Origin: CAXMRP01 sp965216515
Lineage (GTDB): Bacteria > Pseudomonadota > Alphaproteobacteria > Rhizobiales > Afifellaceae
Assembly (NCBI GenBank): GCA_965216515.1
Contig: OZ244173.1
Span: 2,852,001-2,916,000 of the forward strand
DNA: 64,000 nucleotides
Reading direction: 5' to 3'
Both the position numbers and the translations under genes were made by a program. Every line of letters begins with the position of its first letter. Position 1 is the first letter of the stretch. Below are positions 24,485 through 33,148 of the stretch, piece by piece. The notes beneath the pieces are model-generated. The model was not told the origin of the DNA. It did no database searches and worked only from the letters and a program-made list of their open reading frames with translations.

Positions 24485-26044
24485 TCAGTGATCCGGATTG
24501 GCCAGCGCCCGGGCCTGGCCGATCCAGTCGTCACGGCTGGCGCGGCCCTTGAATCCGGCCTGCTCGTCCAGTCGGCGCACATAGTCGGCCGTCATGGCGG
24601 CAAGCTGCGCAAACTGGGTGATTCCCATGCCATTGAGCAATTCGGCGAATTTCGGTCCGATCCCGTTGATTCGCGTCAGATCATCGGCTGCCCTGGGCAT
24701 CGCCTGCGAAAGGGCCGTTAGTCCGATGGCGTCGGCGAGCCGCGTGCCGGCGTCGCGGGCCTCGCCGGCGGCTGTTGTCGTCGGCCGGTCTCCGGTTTTC
24801 CTGCTGCGCGCAACCGCCGCCCCATGCTTGCGGACAAACCGCGTGATCTGAGGCGCGATTTCCCTGCGAAAGCGCGAGCCATTGAACACGCCATAGTGAC
24901 CGACCTTGGGTTGAAGATGGTGCCGGCGCTTGCTTTTCGGCAGATTTCTGCAAAGGGCGTGCGCCGCTTTGGTTTGTCCGACGCCTGAAATGTCGTCGCG
25001 CTCGCCTTCAACGGTCAGGAGCGCGGTCGTAGTGATGCATTCGGGTCGGGCCGCCCGCCCGCGATGCGTCATTGTGCCCTTTGGCAGCGCATGGTCGATG
25101 AACACCGTTTGCACGGTCTGGAGGTAGAACTCTGCGGTCAGATCCATGACCGCCAGATATTCGTCGTAGAAATCCCGGTGTTTCTCGGCGCTGTCGCCGT
25201 CGCCTTCGACCAGGTGCCGAAACAGGTCGTGGTGGGCCGACACATGCCGGTCGAGATTCATGGTCATGAAGCCGGAAAGCTGAAGGAATCCGGGATAAAC
25301 CTGACGTGTGAAGCCCGGATGCGGAAACGGCACCTGCATGATGACATTTCGGCGAAACCAGTCGATGTCGCGATGTTCGGCCAGGCCATTGACCACGGTC
25401 GGATTGATGCGGGTGTCGATCGGCCCGCCCATCAGCGTCATTGTCGCCGGCACATCCGGGTCGCTTTCCTCTGACATCAGTGCGACGGCCGCCAGCACCG
25501 GCACCGAAGGCTGGCACACGGCCACGACATGGGTTTGCGGGCCAAGATGGTGGAGGATATCGATAACGTAGTCGATATAGTCGTCCAGATCGAACGCACC
25601 CTTGGAAACGGGCACCATCCGCGCATCGGTCCAGTCGGTGATATAGACCTCGTGGTCAGGCAAGAACGTTTCAACGGTGCCGCGCAGCAGCGTGGCGTAA
25701 TGTCCCGACATTGGCGCCACGATCAGCAGTTTCGGGTCGGCGGGCCGGTTCGGCGGCAGGTCGCGCTTGAAATGAAGCAGCGAGCAGAACGGCTTTTGCC
25801 AGACAATTCGATCGGCGACCGCGATGGTCCTGCCGTCGATCTCCGTCTCGCGCAAACCGAATTCCGGCTTGCCATAACGGCGGGTTGTTCGCTCAAACAG
25901 CTCGGCGCCGGCGGCCAGCGACCGTCCGACCGGCGTGTCGCTGAGCGGATTGAACGGATTGCGGAAATAAAGCCGCGTTATATCGGCGGCGGCGCGGAGC
26001 GGCGCCAGGGCGGCATGGTTCCATTCGTAGAATTGGTAAAACAC
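24485..26044 (-). CDS. phaZ: Intracellular polyhydroxybutyrate depolymerase with C-terminal helix-hairpin-helix domain
   Basis: A protein of 519 residues starting at GTG (26044) as VFYQFYEWNHAALAPLRA, the usual N-terminus of PhaZ-type depolymerases. The nucleophile Cys is in VAVCQPSVPVL, with a later Asp in GERDDISG and His in KVGHYGVFNG completing the triad. It hydrolyses stored PHB granules to mobilise carbon. Residues from about 455 add a domain (LTRINGIGPKFAELL, GITQFAQLA, RDDWIGQA) of the helix-hairpin-helix kind that also occurs at the C-terminus of some alphaproteobacterial NuoE and L21 proteins. It is not part of standard PhaZ. A strong promoter with an overlapping palindrome lies upstream. 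Confidence 0.92.
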   Translation of the reverse strand: MFYQFYEWNHAALAPLRAAADITRLYFRNPFNPLSDTPVGRSLAAGAELFERTTRRYGKPEFGLRETEIDGRTIAVADRIVWQKPFCSLLHFKRDLPPNRPADPKLLIVAPMSGHYATLLRGTVETFLPDHEVYITDWTDARMVPVSKGAFDLDDYIDYVIDILHHLGPQTHVVAVCQPSVPVLAAVALMSEESDPDVPATMTLMGGPIDTRINPTVVNGLAEHRDIDWFRRNVIMQVPFPHPGFTRQVYPGFLQLSGFMTMNLDRHVSAHHDLFRHLVEGDGDSAEKHRDFYDEYLAVMDLTAEFYLQTVQTVFIDHALPKGTMTHRGRAARPECITTTALLTVEGERDDISGVGQTKAAHALCRNLPKSKRRHHLQPKVGHYGVFNGSRFRREIAPQITRFVRKHGAAVARSRKTGDRPTTTAAGEARDAGTRLADAIGLTALSQAMPRAADDLTRINGIGPKFAELLNGMGITQFAQLAAMTADYVRRLDEQAGFKGRASRDDWIGQARALANPDH

Positions 26045-26346
26045 AGCGGCAGTTCGCTCCGTCCGTTGGTTCTGTCTGCGTCCTGCCCGAAACGTCGGCT
26101 TTTTTGCACCGCCGAACGTACTATTGCACTGCAATATAAGGCCAATTTGTCGGCGCCGCAACCGATACGGCGGTTATCCTCATCGTATGCAACGAAAGTC
26201 GTGGCGGCGCGCTTGTCGCTCGTCGCCCCCGGGAGACCCGCTGGCCTGTGCGGAATTCGTCTTTGGTGAAGCCGCGCGTCCCGCGATTTTCTTGTTCGCG
26301 GACAGGCACCCCGATAAGGTCGGAAAAAAGGGAGGAACAAACACTC
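26045..26346. other. Divergent intergenic region phaZ-maeB
   Basis: The 302-bp spacer contains the phaZ promoter with its overlapping palindrome (26123-26161) and, next to maeB, a GGGAGGAAC ribosome site. I saw no gene in it. Confidence 0.6.
26123..26161 (-). promoter_or_regulatory. phaZ promoter with overlapping PhaR-like operator
   Basis: On the minus strand, TTGCGG (26161-26156), a 17-bp spacer and TATATT (26138-26133) form a good promoter. A perfect 13-bp palindrome, ATTGCAGTGCAAT (26123-26135), overlaps the end of the -10 and the start region. Its core TGC-N3-GCA fits the TGCRNYGCA core described for the PHB regulator PhaR/AniA. Repression by PhaR is inferred. Confidence 0.6.
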
Positions 26347-28629
26347 ATGGCGGAAACGGCAACACCGCGTCCGGGCAAGGTCAGTGTCACCGACCAGGAA
26401 GCTCTGCAGTTCCATGCCGAAGGACAACCGGGCAAGCTGGAAATCCAGCCGACCAAGCCGATGGCGACCCAGCGCGATCTCTCGTTGGCCTATTCGCCCG
26501 GGGTCGCCGTCCCTGTGCGCCGGATCGCCGAGGATCCCAACGCCGCCTTCGACTACACCAGCCGGGGCAATCTCGTTGCGGTCGTATCCAACGGTACCGC
26601 CATCCTCGGCCTTGGCAATCTCGGCGCGCTTGCCTCCAAACCGGTGATGGAGGGCAAGGCCGTGCTCTTCAAGCGGTTTGCCGATATCGATTCCATTGAC
26701 CTGGAGATCGACACCGAAGATGTCGACGAATTTATCGATGCGGTCCGTCATCTGGGCCCTTCGTTCGGCGGCATCAACCTGGAAGATATCAGGGCGCCGG
26801 ACTGTTTTCTCATCGAAAGCAGGCTGCGCGAATTGATGGATATTCCCGTCTTTCACGACGACCAGCACGGAACCGCGATCATCGCCGCGGCCGGCCTCGT
26901 CAACGCGCTGGACCTGACCGGCCGGGACCTCGGCAACACCCGGCTGGTCTGCAACGGCGCCGGGTCGGCGGCGATCGCCTGTGTGGAACTGCTCAAGGCG
27001 ATGGGCATGCCCCACGACAACATCATCCTGTGCGATACCGCCGGTGTCATTCACGCCGACCGGACGGAGCGGATGAACCAGTGGAAATCGGCTCACGCGG
27101 CCCGCACCGATCTGCGGACGCTGGAGGAAGCGCTTGTTGGCGCCGATGTCGCCTTCGGTCTATCGGTGCGCGGCGCATTTACCGGCGAGATGATCGCATC
27201 GATGGCGAAAAACCCGATCGTTTTTGCCATGGCCAATCCCGATCCAGAAATTACGCCGGAGGAAGTGGCCGCGATACGCGATGACGCCATCATCGCCACC
27301 GGTCGATCCGACTATCCCAACCAGGTCAACAATGTGTTGGGCTTTCCCTATATATTTCGCGGCGCATTGGACGTTCGCGCCACAACCATAGACGAGGCGA
27401 TGAAGATTGCAGCGGTCAATGCGCTGGCCGATCTCGCCCGCGAGGATGTGCCCGATGAAGTCGCCGCAGCTTACCGCGGAAACCGGCCGCGCTACGGGCC
27501 GCAATACATCATTCCCGTTCCATTCGATCCGCGCCTGATGTCGGCGGTGCCCGCCGCAGTGGCCAAGGCGGCGATGGACAGCGGTGTCGCCCGGCGACCG
27601 ATCGTCGACATGGACGGTTACCGTAGGGCGCTTTCGGCGCGGCGCGATCCGGTTGCCGGCACACTCCAGCAGGTGACGGCCCGCCTGCGCCGCCAGCCCA
27701 AACGCGTGGTCTTCGCCGAGGGCGAGGAAGAGCAGGTCATCCGCGCAGCGGTGAGCTTCGTCAACCAGCAGCTTGGCACCGCGATCCTGGTCGGTGACGA
27801 GGATGCGGTCGGCAAGGTTGCCGAAGAGGCCGGAATGGAACTGCGTCCCGGGGTGGAAATCGCCAATGCCCGCATATCCAGCCGGCGCCATGCCTATGCC
27901 GACTATCTCTATGCGCGGTTGCAGCGATCGGGGTATCTCTATCGCGACTGCGCGCGCCTGGTGAACACGGATCGCAACTACTTCGCCGCGACGATGATGG
28001 CCCTCGGGGACGCCGATGCCATGGTGTCCGGCCTGACCCGGAACTACTCCACCGTGCTGGCCGATGTCCGGCAGGTTATCGACCCCAAACCGGGTCACCG
28101 GGTCATCGGCGTGTCGATTGCGCTTTGCCGGGGCCGCACGGTGATCGTCGCCGATACGGTGGTCCATGACATGCCTGTCGCCGATGAACTGGCCGACATC
28201 GCCGAGGAAACGGCGGGCGTGGCGCGGCGGCTGGGCTATGAGCCGCGCGTCGCGATGCTTGCATATTCGACCTTTGGTCATCCCCAGGGCGAACGGGCCG
28301 ACCGGGTGAAGGAGGCTGTTCAGATCCTCGACAATCGGGGTGTTGATTTTGAATATGACGGCGAAATGGGTGCCGATGTGGCGCTCAATCCGGAAATGAT
28401 GGCCGCCTATCCGTTTTGCCGCCTGTCCGGTCCCGCCAATGTGCTCGTCATGCCGGCGCACCATTCGGCATCGATTTCCACCAAGATGTTGCAGGAACTG
28501 GGCGGTTCCACGGTGCTCGGCCCTTTGCTTGTCGGCTTCGACCGGCCGATTCAGATCCTGCCGATGAACGCGCGTGATGCCGACATCGTCAACATGGCGA
28601 CCCTCGCCGCATACAATTTGAGCGGCTGA
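26347..28629 (+). CDS. maeB: NADP-dependent malic enzyme with phosphotransacetylase-like C-terminal domain
   Basis: A protein of 760 residues. The N-terminal malic enzyme domain has SLAYSPGVAVP, the catalytic region GLGNLGALASKPVMEGK, DDQHGTAI and the nucleotide-binding VCNGAGSAAIAC. From about residue 435 a phosphotransacetylase-like domain follows (RVVFAEGEEEQVIRAA). This large two-domain form decarboxylates malate to pyruvate with NADP, and the C-terminal domain is usually regulatory and inactive. GGGAGGAAC sits about 9 bases before the ATG. It is divergent from phaZ, so acetyl-CoA release from PHB and pyruvate/NADPH supply are encoded side by side. Confidence 0.96.
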   Translation: MAETATPRPGKVSVTDQEALQFHAEGQPGKLEIQPTKPMATQRDLSLAYSPGVAVPVRRIAEDPNAAFDYTSRGNLVAVVSNGTAILGLGNLGALASKPVMEGKAVLFKRFADIDSIDLEIDTEDVDEFIDAVRHLGPSFGGINLEDIRAPDCFLIESRLRELMDIPVFHDDQHGTAIIAAAGLVNALDLTGRDLGNTRLVCNGAGSAAIACVELLKAMGMPHDNIILCDTAGVIHADRTERMNQWKSAHAARTDLRTLEEALVGADVAFGLSVRGAFTGEMIASMAKNPIVFAMANPDPEITPEEVAAIRDDAIIATGRSDYPNQVNNVLGFPYIFRGALDVRATTIDEAMKIAAVNALADLAREDVPDEVAAAYRGNRPRYGPQYIIPVPFDPRLMSAVPAAVAKAAMDSGVARRPIVDMDGYRRALSARRDPVAGTLQQVTARLRRQPKRVVFAEGEEEQVIRAAVSFVNQQLGTAILVGDEDAVGKVAEEAGMELRPGVEIANARISSRRHAYADYLYARLQRSGYLYRDCARLVNTDRNYFAATMMALGDADAMVSGLTRNYSTVLADVRQVIDPKPGHRVIGVSIALCRGRTVIVADTVVHDMPVADELADIAEETAGVARRLGYEPRVAMLAYSTFGHPQGERADRVKEAVQILDNRGVDFEYDGEMGADVALNPEMMAAYPFCRLSGPANVLVMPAHHSASISTKMLQELGGSTVLGPLLVGFDRPIQILPMNARDADIVNMATLAAYNLSG

Positions 28630-28676
28630 ACCGGACGCGATCCGGTCGAAGGAATGTGCGGCCCCGCCGGCAGCGT

Positions 28677-29015
28677 TCAGCGGGCTTCGCCAAAACCGCA
28701 CTCGACAAGTGTCGACAATGCGACAAGCGCGGGCTCGGCATCCGGACCGGTGGCGCGAACCTCGATCGCGCTTCCCCGGCCGGCCGCCAGCATCATCAGG
28801 CCCATGATCGACGTCGCGCCGACGGTCTGACCGTCCTTGCTCACGGTGATCGCCGCATCGAAGATGCCGGCGCATTTGACGAATGTCGCTGACGCCCGTG
28901 CATGCAGGCCGCGCTCATTGCAGATCGTCATCTGCCGGACAAGAGTCACCGGTTCGGCGCCGTTTTCCGATCCGGGAGCCCGGGCGTTTCTGGAATCGTC
29001 GCCGGTGTCGGTCAT
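28677..29015 (-). CDS. HPr phosphocarrier protein
   Basis: A protein of 112 residues with an N-terminal extension of about 22 residues and a standard HPr fold. The phosphorylatable His is in RGLHARAS and the regulatory Ser is in TSIMGLMML. In alphaproteobacteria such HPr works in the nitrogen-type PTS. It receives phosphate from EI-Ntr (not in this window) and passes it to EIIA proteins, while HPr kinase phosphorylates the Ser. It is the last gene of the leftward chvI-chvG-hprK-EIIA-HPr run, overlapping the EIIA gene by 4 bp. Confidence 0.93.
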   Translation of the reverse strand: MTDTGDDSRNARAPGSENGAEPVTLVRQMTICNERGLHARASATFVKCAGIFDAAITVSKDGQTVGATSIMGLMMLAAGRGSAIEVRATGPDAEPALVALSTLVECGFGEAR

Positions 29016-29419
29016 TCCGCCCCGTTGGAGAGGATGTGGCTTGCGACGTTGATATACTTCCGGCCTGCCTCCTGCGCCGCGCTCACCGCCTGCTCGAGGC
29101 TGCCTTCGTCGCGAACACTGGCCAGCTTGATCAGCATCGGCAGGTTGATGCCGGCAATGACTTCCACCTTGCCCGGGTCCATGACCGAGATGGCCAGGTT
29201 GGACGGTGTCCCGCCGAACATATCGGTCAGGAGAACAACCCCGGCGCCATCATTGACCTTTTCAAGGGCGGCAACGATGTCGGCCCGCCGTTCTTCCATG
29301 TCGTCGTCCGGTCCGATGGAGATTGCCTCGCAGGCCCGTTGCGGACCGACGACATGTTCCAGCGCGGCGCGAAACTCAACGGCCAGGCAGCCGTGGGTAA
29401 CCAAAACAAGCCCGATCAT
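29012..29419 (-). CDS. PTS EIIA protein, mannose-family type
   Basis: A protein of 135 residues. The phosphorylated His is in VLVTHGCLA near the N-terminus, and VVLLTDMFGGTPSNLA is the mannose-family EIIA signature. No EIIB, EIIC or EIID lies nearby, so it is regulatory rather than part of a sugar transporter, as known for ManX/EIIA-Man of Hyphomicrobiales. Its gene lies between hprK and HPr in one operon. Phosphorylation state probably reports PEP and nitrogen status to other proteins. Confidence 0.92.
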   Translation of the reverse strand: MIGLVLVTHGCLAVEFRAALEHVVGPQRACEAISIGPDDDMEERRADIVAALEKVNDGAGVVLLTDMFGGTPSNLAISVMDPGKVEVIAGINLPMLIKLASVRDEGSLEQAVSAAQEAGRKYINVASHILSNGAE

Positions 29420-29482
29420 GTCCGTTCCCGGTTTTGCCTTTCGCCGATTGCGAAACCGGCGCCATCTTGGCCAACTGACGCA

Positions 29483-29932
29483 TCAGCGCAAGGGAAAAGG
29501 TGGTCGTTCGCCACAATGCCGCGCCAATGCCACGCCAAGCAGGAGCCCGGCTTCGGCGGTTCGCCGGGGCAGCACGATCCGCGGCAATTCGATGTCGAGG
29601 ATCCGGCAGCGCTCCGCTTCCGGTGCCGGTATGCGATCCGGTTCTTCATCTGCCGCAATATCCGCCACCAGTCCGATCGCCGCCTGTTGCGCGTAGGGAA
29701 CCGACGCGATCCCCAGGCCGCGCAATTCGATCTGCCCGGCGATCGCCGCCGGCGCCCGGGCGATAATCGCGCCGTTCCGCACCGAAAGCTGCACCTGATC
29801 GTCGGCGACCAGGCGCGCCCCTTTTTCCATCATGTGGGCGGCCAGCATCGACTTGCCGGCTCCGGAGGGGCCGCGCAGCAGGACACCGGAGTTGCCAAAC
29901 AGGATTGCCGTTGCGTGCTGAAGGATATCCAA
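29483..29932 (-). CDS. hprK: HPr kinase/phosphorylase, short alphaproteobacterial form
   Basis: A protein of 149 residues consisting only of the C-terminal kinase domain: Walker A GPSGAGKSML and DDQVQL. Gram-positive HprK has a further N-terminal domain of about 130 residues that is missing here, as is normal in alphaproteobacteria. The only start that fits is TTG at 29932, 8 bp after the chvG stop. The frame is open farther upstream but inside chvG. It phosphorylates the Ser of HPr and couples the ChvG/ChvI system to PTS signalling by operon position. Confidence 0.88.
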   Translation of the reverse strand: MDILQHATAILFGNSGVLLRGPSGAGKSMLAAHMMEKGARLVADDQVQLSVRNGAIIARAPAAIAGQIELRGLGIASVPYAQQAAIGLVADIAADEEPDRIPAPEAERCRILDIELPRIVLPRRTAEAGLLLGVALARHCGERPPFPLR

Positions 29933-29939
29933 GGGTCGG

Positions 29940-31757
29940 TTACAACGCCGCCGGCAGCAGGATCGTGAATCGGGCGCCGGCGATCTCGCCATCCGCGCCG
30001 ATGCGGTTTTCCGCCGTGATTGTGCCGCGATGGGCTTCCACGATCTGCCGCGAGATTGCCAATCCCAGGCCGGAATTCTGGCCGAACTCTTCGCCGTCCG
30101 GCCGGTCGGTGTAAAACCGCTCGAAGATCCGGTCGGCCTGGCCTTCGGGAATGCCCGGTCCGTCGTCTTCGACAATCAACACAATGCGCGCGGCATTGCG
30201 GGCGGCGGTCATTCGCACTGTGCCGCCGTCGGGCGAAAACGAAATCGCATTGTCCAGGAGGTTTGAGACCACCTGGCCCATGCGGCTGTCGTGGCCGCGG
30301 ATAATAAAGGCGTCCTTGCCAAACCGGCCGCGTTTGACCGTTAGCACGATGTGCACACGGCCGTCCTCGGTTTGGGTTTCGCGGGCAACATCGGTCACTG
30401 TCTCCAGCAACACCGACAGATCGAAGGGCTCCAGGTCCTCCCGCGCCAGTTCCGCATCCAGCCGCGAGGCATCGGAGATATCGGTGATCAGCCGGTCCAG
30501 GCGCCGCACGTCGTGCTGGATGATCGCCATCAGCTTCTTCTGGTCATCCGGCGTCCGCGCGATTGGCAGGGTTTCCACGGCGCTGCGCATGGACGTCAGC
30601 GGATTTTTCAATTCATGGGCCACATCGGCGGCAAAGCGCTCGATCGTGTCCATGCGGTAGTAAAGCGCTTCCGTCATATCCTTGAGCGAACGCGCGAGGT
30701 GGCCGATTTCGTCTTTCCGGCCGCTGAATTCGGGAATCTCGACACGGTAGCGGATGCCTCGGCGCACCCTGTCGGCGGCGCCGGACAGCCGCCGGACCGG
30801 GCCCGCGATAGTGCTGGCGAGCAGGAAGGAAAGCAGAATGGTCACTGCGGCCGCGACCAGGAAGACCCGGAAGATCGCCGTTCGCTCGGCCTGCACGATG
30901 GCATCGATGTCGCCGGACTCCGTGGACAGGAGCAGCGCGCCCAGAACCGCCCGGAAACGCTGGATCGGCACCGCCACTGAAACGATCAGGCCGCCGTCCT
31001 CGCTGATTCGCACGACACTCGCCGAGCCACCGTTGAGCGCGCTCTCAACCTCGGGATATTTGCGGCCGTTGGCGGCGCCGATTTCGTAGTAGCCGGACAG
31101 GTCACTGCGTTGGAACCAGCGCCGCACAAGCGCGGTGACGGACATCATGAGGCTTTGCTCGGCATCGGGCGCCGGCAGGTTGAACCGGAGGATCTGGCCG
31201 CGCGAATAAAGGCCTTCCGAATCCAGAAGCAGGCTGCCATCCTGATCATAGAGCCGCGCCCGCGTCCGGGTCGGCGTGACCAGGCGTTTCAGGAGCGGCG
31301 CCACCCGCTCCGGGTTGATCGGAAAGTCGGCGGCCCCTTCCCCGATATCGAAGGGCGACACGCTTTCGCCGGCTTCAAGCTCCAACAGCTTGTCGGGATT
31401 GATCGTTATGGCGTCGGTATCGACCGTCGCCTGTGCAGCGATCGCAGCGGCAATAATCTGCCCCTGCGTGAGCAGGCTGGCGACCCGGGCGTCGGTCAGG
31501 CCGGCCCGGAACTGGTTGAGATAGAGGATGCCGCCCACGAGCGCGACAAGGGCGACCATGTTGAGGATCAGGATGCGCCGGGTCAGGCTCGACAGGCTGG
31601 CCCGCCGGAATACGGCCAACAGCCAGCGCAACGGCAGGGCCGCCAGGCGCAAACCCTGTCGCAACCGGCGGCCCAGCGACCGGCCGGATGCACTCAATCG
31701 CGGTGAGGGGCCCGGTTCACCGGCATAACTGTCATCACGATGCGTTTCGGCAACCAT
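29940..31757 (-). CDS. chvG: Sensor histidine kinase ChvG
   Basis: A protein of 605 residues. Two transmembrane segments (about 67-87 and 300-322) flank a periplasmic sensor region. Then come HAMP, the HisKA H-box VAHELKNPLTSMRSAVETL and the HATPase with LLDNAISFSPDGG and EDDGPGIPEGQ. The position directly downstream of the OmpR-type regulator and upstream of hprK identifies it as the ChvG/ExoS family, which senses acid or envelope stress and controls surface polysaccharide, motility and symbiosis or virulence genes in known relatives. The N-terminal 60 residues are polar and Arg-rich. Confidence 0.93.
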   Translation of the reverse strand: MVAETHRDDSYAGEPGPSPRLSASGRSLGRRLRQGLRLAALPLRWLLAVFRRASLSSLTRRILILNMVALVALVGGILYLNQFRAGLTDARVASLLTQGQIIAAAIAAQATVDTDAITINPDKLLELEAGESVSPFDIGEGAADFPINPERVAPLLKRLVTPTRTRARLYDQDGSLLLDSEGLYSRGQILRFNLPAPDAEQSLMMSVTALVRRWFQRSDLSGYYEIGAANGRKYPEVESALNGGSASVVRISEDGGLIVSVAVPIQRFRAVLGALLLSTESGDIDAIVQAERTAIFRVFLVAAAVTILLSFLLASTIAGPVRRLSGAADRVRRGIRYRVEIPEFSGRKDEIGHLARSLKDMTEALYYRMDTIERFAADVAHELKNPLTSMRSAVETLPIARTPDDQKKLMAIIQHDVRRLDRLITDISDASRLDAELAREDLEPFDLSVLLETVTDVARETQTEDGRVHIVLTVKRGRFGKDAFIIRGHDSRMGQVVSNLLDNAISFSPDGGTVRMTAARNAARIVLIVEDDGPGIPEGQADRIFERFYTDRPDGEEFGQNSGLGLAISRQIVEAHRGTITAENRIGADGEIAGARFTILLPAAL

Positions 31758-31809
31758 AGGGTTCCAAGCGGGTTCGGGCCGGGGCGCGGCCTCGAGGCCC
31801 CGTCAACCC

Positions 31810-32511
31810 TCATAATTCGCGAAAACGATAGCCGACACCATACAATGTTTCGATCATGTTGAAATCATTATCGACGCTCTTGAACTTCTTGCGCAACCGC
31901 TTGATGTGGCTGTCGATCGTTCGGTCGTCGACATAGACTTGGTCGTCATAAGCCGCATCCATCAATGCGTTGCGGCTTTTGACCACGCCCGGGCGTTGGG
32001 CGAGTGCGAACAGGATCAGGAACTCCGTCACTGTGAGTGTGACATTTTCACGCTTCCATGTGCAGGTATGGCGCTCCTGGTCCATGGTCAGGAGGCCGCG
32101 CTCCAGCACCTTGCTTGTTTCGCCGTTGCGCGGCGCCACCGCATCGCGCGGCTGAAATCGCCGCAGCACCGCCTTGACGCGCTCCACCAGCAGCCTTTGT
32201 GAAAACGGTTTGCGGATGAAATCGTCGGCGCCCATTTTCAGGCCGAACAGTTCGTCGATCTCATCGTCCTTGGAGGTGAGAAAGATGACCGGCAGGTCCG
32301 ATTTCTGGCGCAGCTTCCGCAAGAGCTCCATGCCGTCCATGCGCGGCATCTTGATGTCGAGAATTGCCAGATCGGGCATCATCTGTGCCAGCCCGTCGAG
32401 GGCCGACACGCCGTCATTGTAGGTCTGGACCCGATAACCTTCCGATTCCAGCGTCATGGAAACCGATGTCAGGATATTGCGGTCATCGTCAACTAACGCG
32501 ATGGTCGGCAT
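31810..32511 (-). CDS. chvI: Response regulator ChvI, OmpR family
   Basis: A protein of 233 residues. The receiver domain has ALVDDDRNI, the phosphoacceptor region LAILDIKMPRMDG and conserved Lys in IRKPF. The C-terminal winged helix has DDRTIDSHIKRLRKKF and ETLYGVGYRF. The ATG at 32511 with GGGAG upstream is chosen over a 72-residue upstream extension. It forms the two-component pair with ChvG, 52 bp downstream. A promoter is visible upstream. Confidence 0.95.
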   Translation of the reverse strand: MPTIALVDDDRNILTSVSMTLESEGYRVQTYNDGVSALDGLAQMMPDLAILDIKMPRMDGMELLRKLRQKSDLPVIFLTSKDDEIDELFGLKMGADDFIRKPFSQRLLVERVKAVLRRFQPRDAVAPRNGETSKVLERGLLTMDQERHTCTWKRENVTLTVTEFLILFALAQRPGVVKSRNALMDAAYDDQVYVDDRTIDSHIKRLRKKFKSVDNDFNMIETLYGVGYRFREL

Positions 32512-32598
32512 GACACTCTCCCGTGATGCAGGGGCGCCGACACGTCCGGCGGCCCCGGATACCGGCCTCGATGCGGCCCGATATGCCGGTTTGGTAAC

Positions 32599-32627
32599 AT
32601 AATGCGAACAGAATGTGGCAACGGCAA
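32599..32627 (-). promoter_or_regulatory. Promoter of chvI
   Basis: On the minus strand, TTGCCG (32627-32622), a 17-bp spacer and CATTAT (32604-32599) lie about 88 bp upstream of the chvI start. Two direct repeats TTTCGGTAAA (32634 and 32654, 20 bp apart) lie just upstream of the -35. Confidence 0.5.
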
Positions 32628-32674
32628 TATTTCTTTCGGTAAACATGCCGGGATTTCGGTAAAGAGGCGGGGAT

Positions 32675-33142
32675 ATGAGCAAAATTCCGGACGATTTGGG
32701 GCGGGGCATCGCCACGCTTGTCGCCACGACCCGCGAGGCGGCGCTGGCGACGTTGACCGGCGACGGTGCACCGTTTGCCTCCTATGTCACCGTGGCGCCC
32801 GACGCCGATGGCCGGCCGCTTCTTCTGCTCTCCGACCTTGCCCGCCACACAAGAAATTTGAAACGCAATCCGTGCGCGTCCCTGTTGTTTGTCGGGCGAC
32901 AGGAAAGCGGCAGGGATCCATTGGTCCGGTCGCGGGTAACGCTGGTCGGAAACGTTACACCTGCGGCTGGGCAGGTTGAAGCCAGGGACCGGTTCTGCCA
33001 GGCCCATCCCTACGCTGCGGACTACGCGGAATTCGGCGATTTCCACGTCTATCGCATGGAGGTTGCCAATGGACACCTTGTCGCCGGTTTTGGAAGGATC
33101 GCGAAATTGGGCGCCGGCGATCTGTTCGGCTCCGATGGCTAG
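32675..33142 (+). CDS. Pyridoxamine-5'-phosphate oxidase-fold (HugZ-like) protein
   Basis: A protein of 155 residues with the split-barrel pattern: AALATLTGDGAPFASYVTVA, LLLLSDLARHTRNLKRNPCAS, SRVTLVGNV and DFHVYRMEV. This matches the N-terminal domain of HugZ/HutZ heme-utilisation proteins, but the DUF2470 C-terminal domain that many carry is absent. The cofactor is probably FMN or heme. GGCGGGG lies a few bases before the ATG. It is divergent from chvI and 6 bp upstream of the gamma-glutamyltransferase gene, so these two probably form an operon. Confidence 0.82.
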   Translation: MSKIPDDLGRGIATLVATTREAALATLTGDGAPFASYVTVAPDADGRPLLLLSDLARHTRNLKRNPCASLLFVGRQESGRDPLVRSRVTLVGNVTPAAGQVEARDRFCQAHPYAADYAEFGDFHVYRMEVANGHLVAGFGRIAKLGAGDLFGSDG

Positions 33143-33148
33143 GCGGCG

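Noticed and set aside
28630..28646. Hairpin ACCGGA-CGCGA-TCCGGT after maeB as terminator
   Set aside because: A stem is present but no T run follows on either strand, so termination is not supported.
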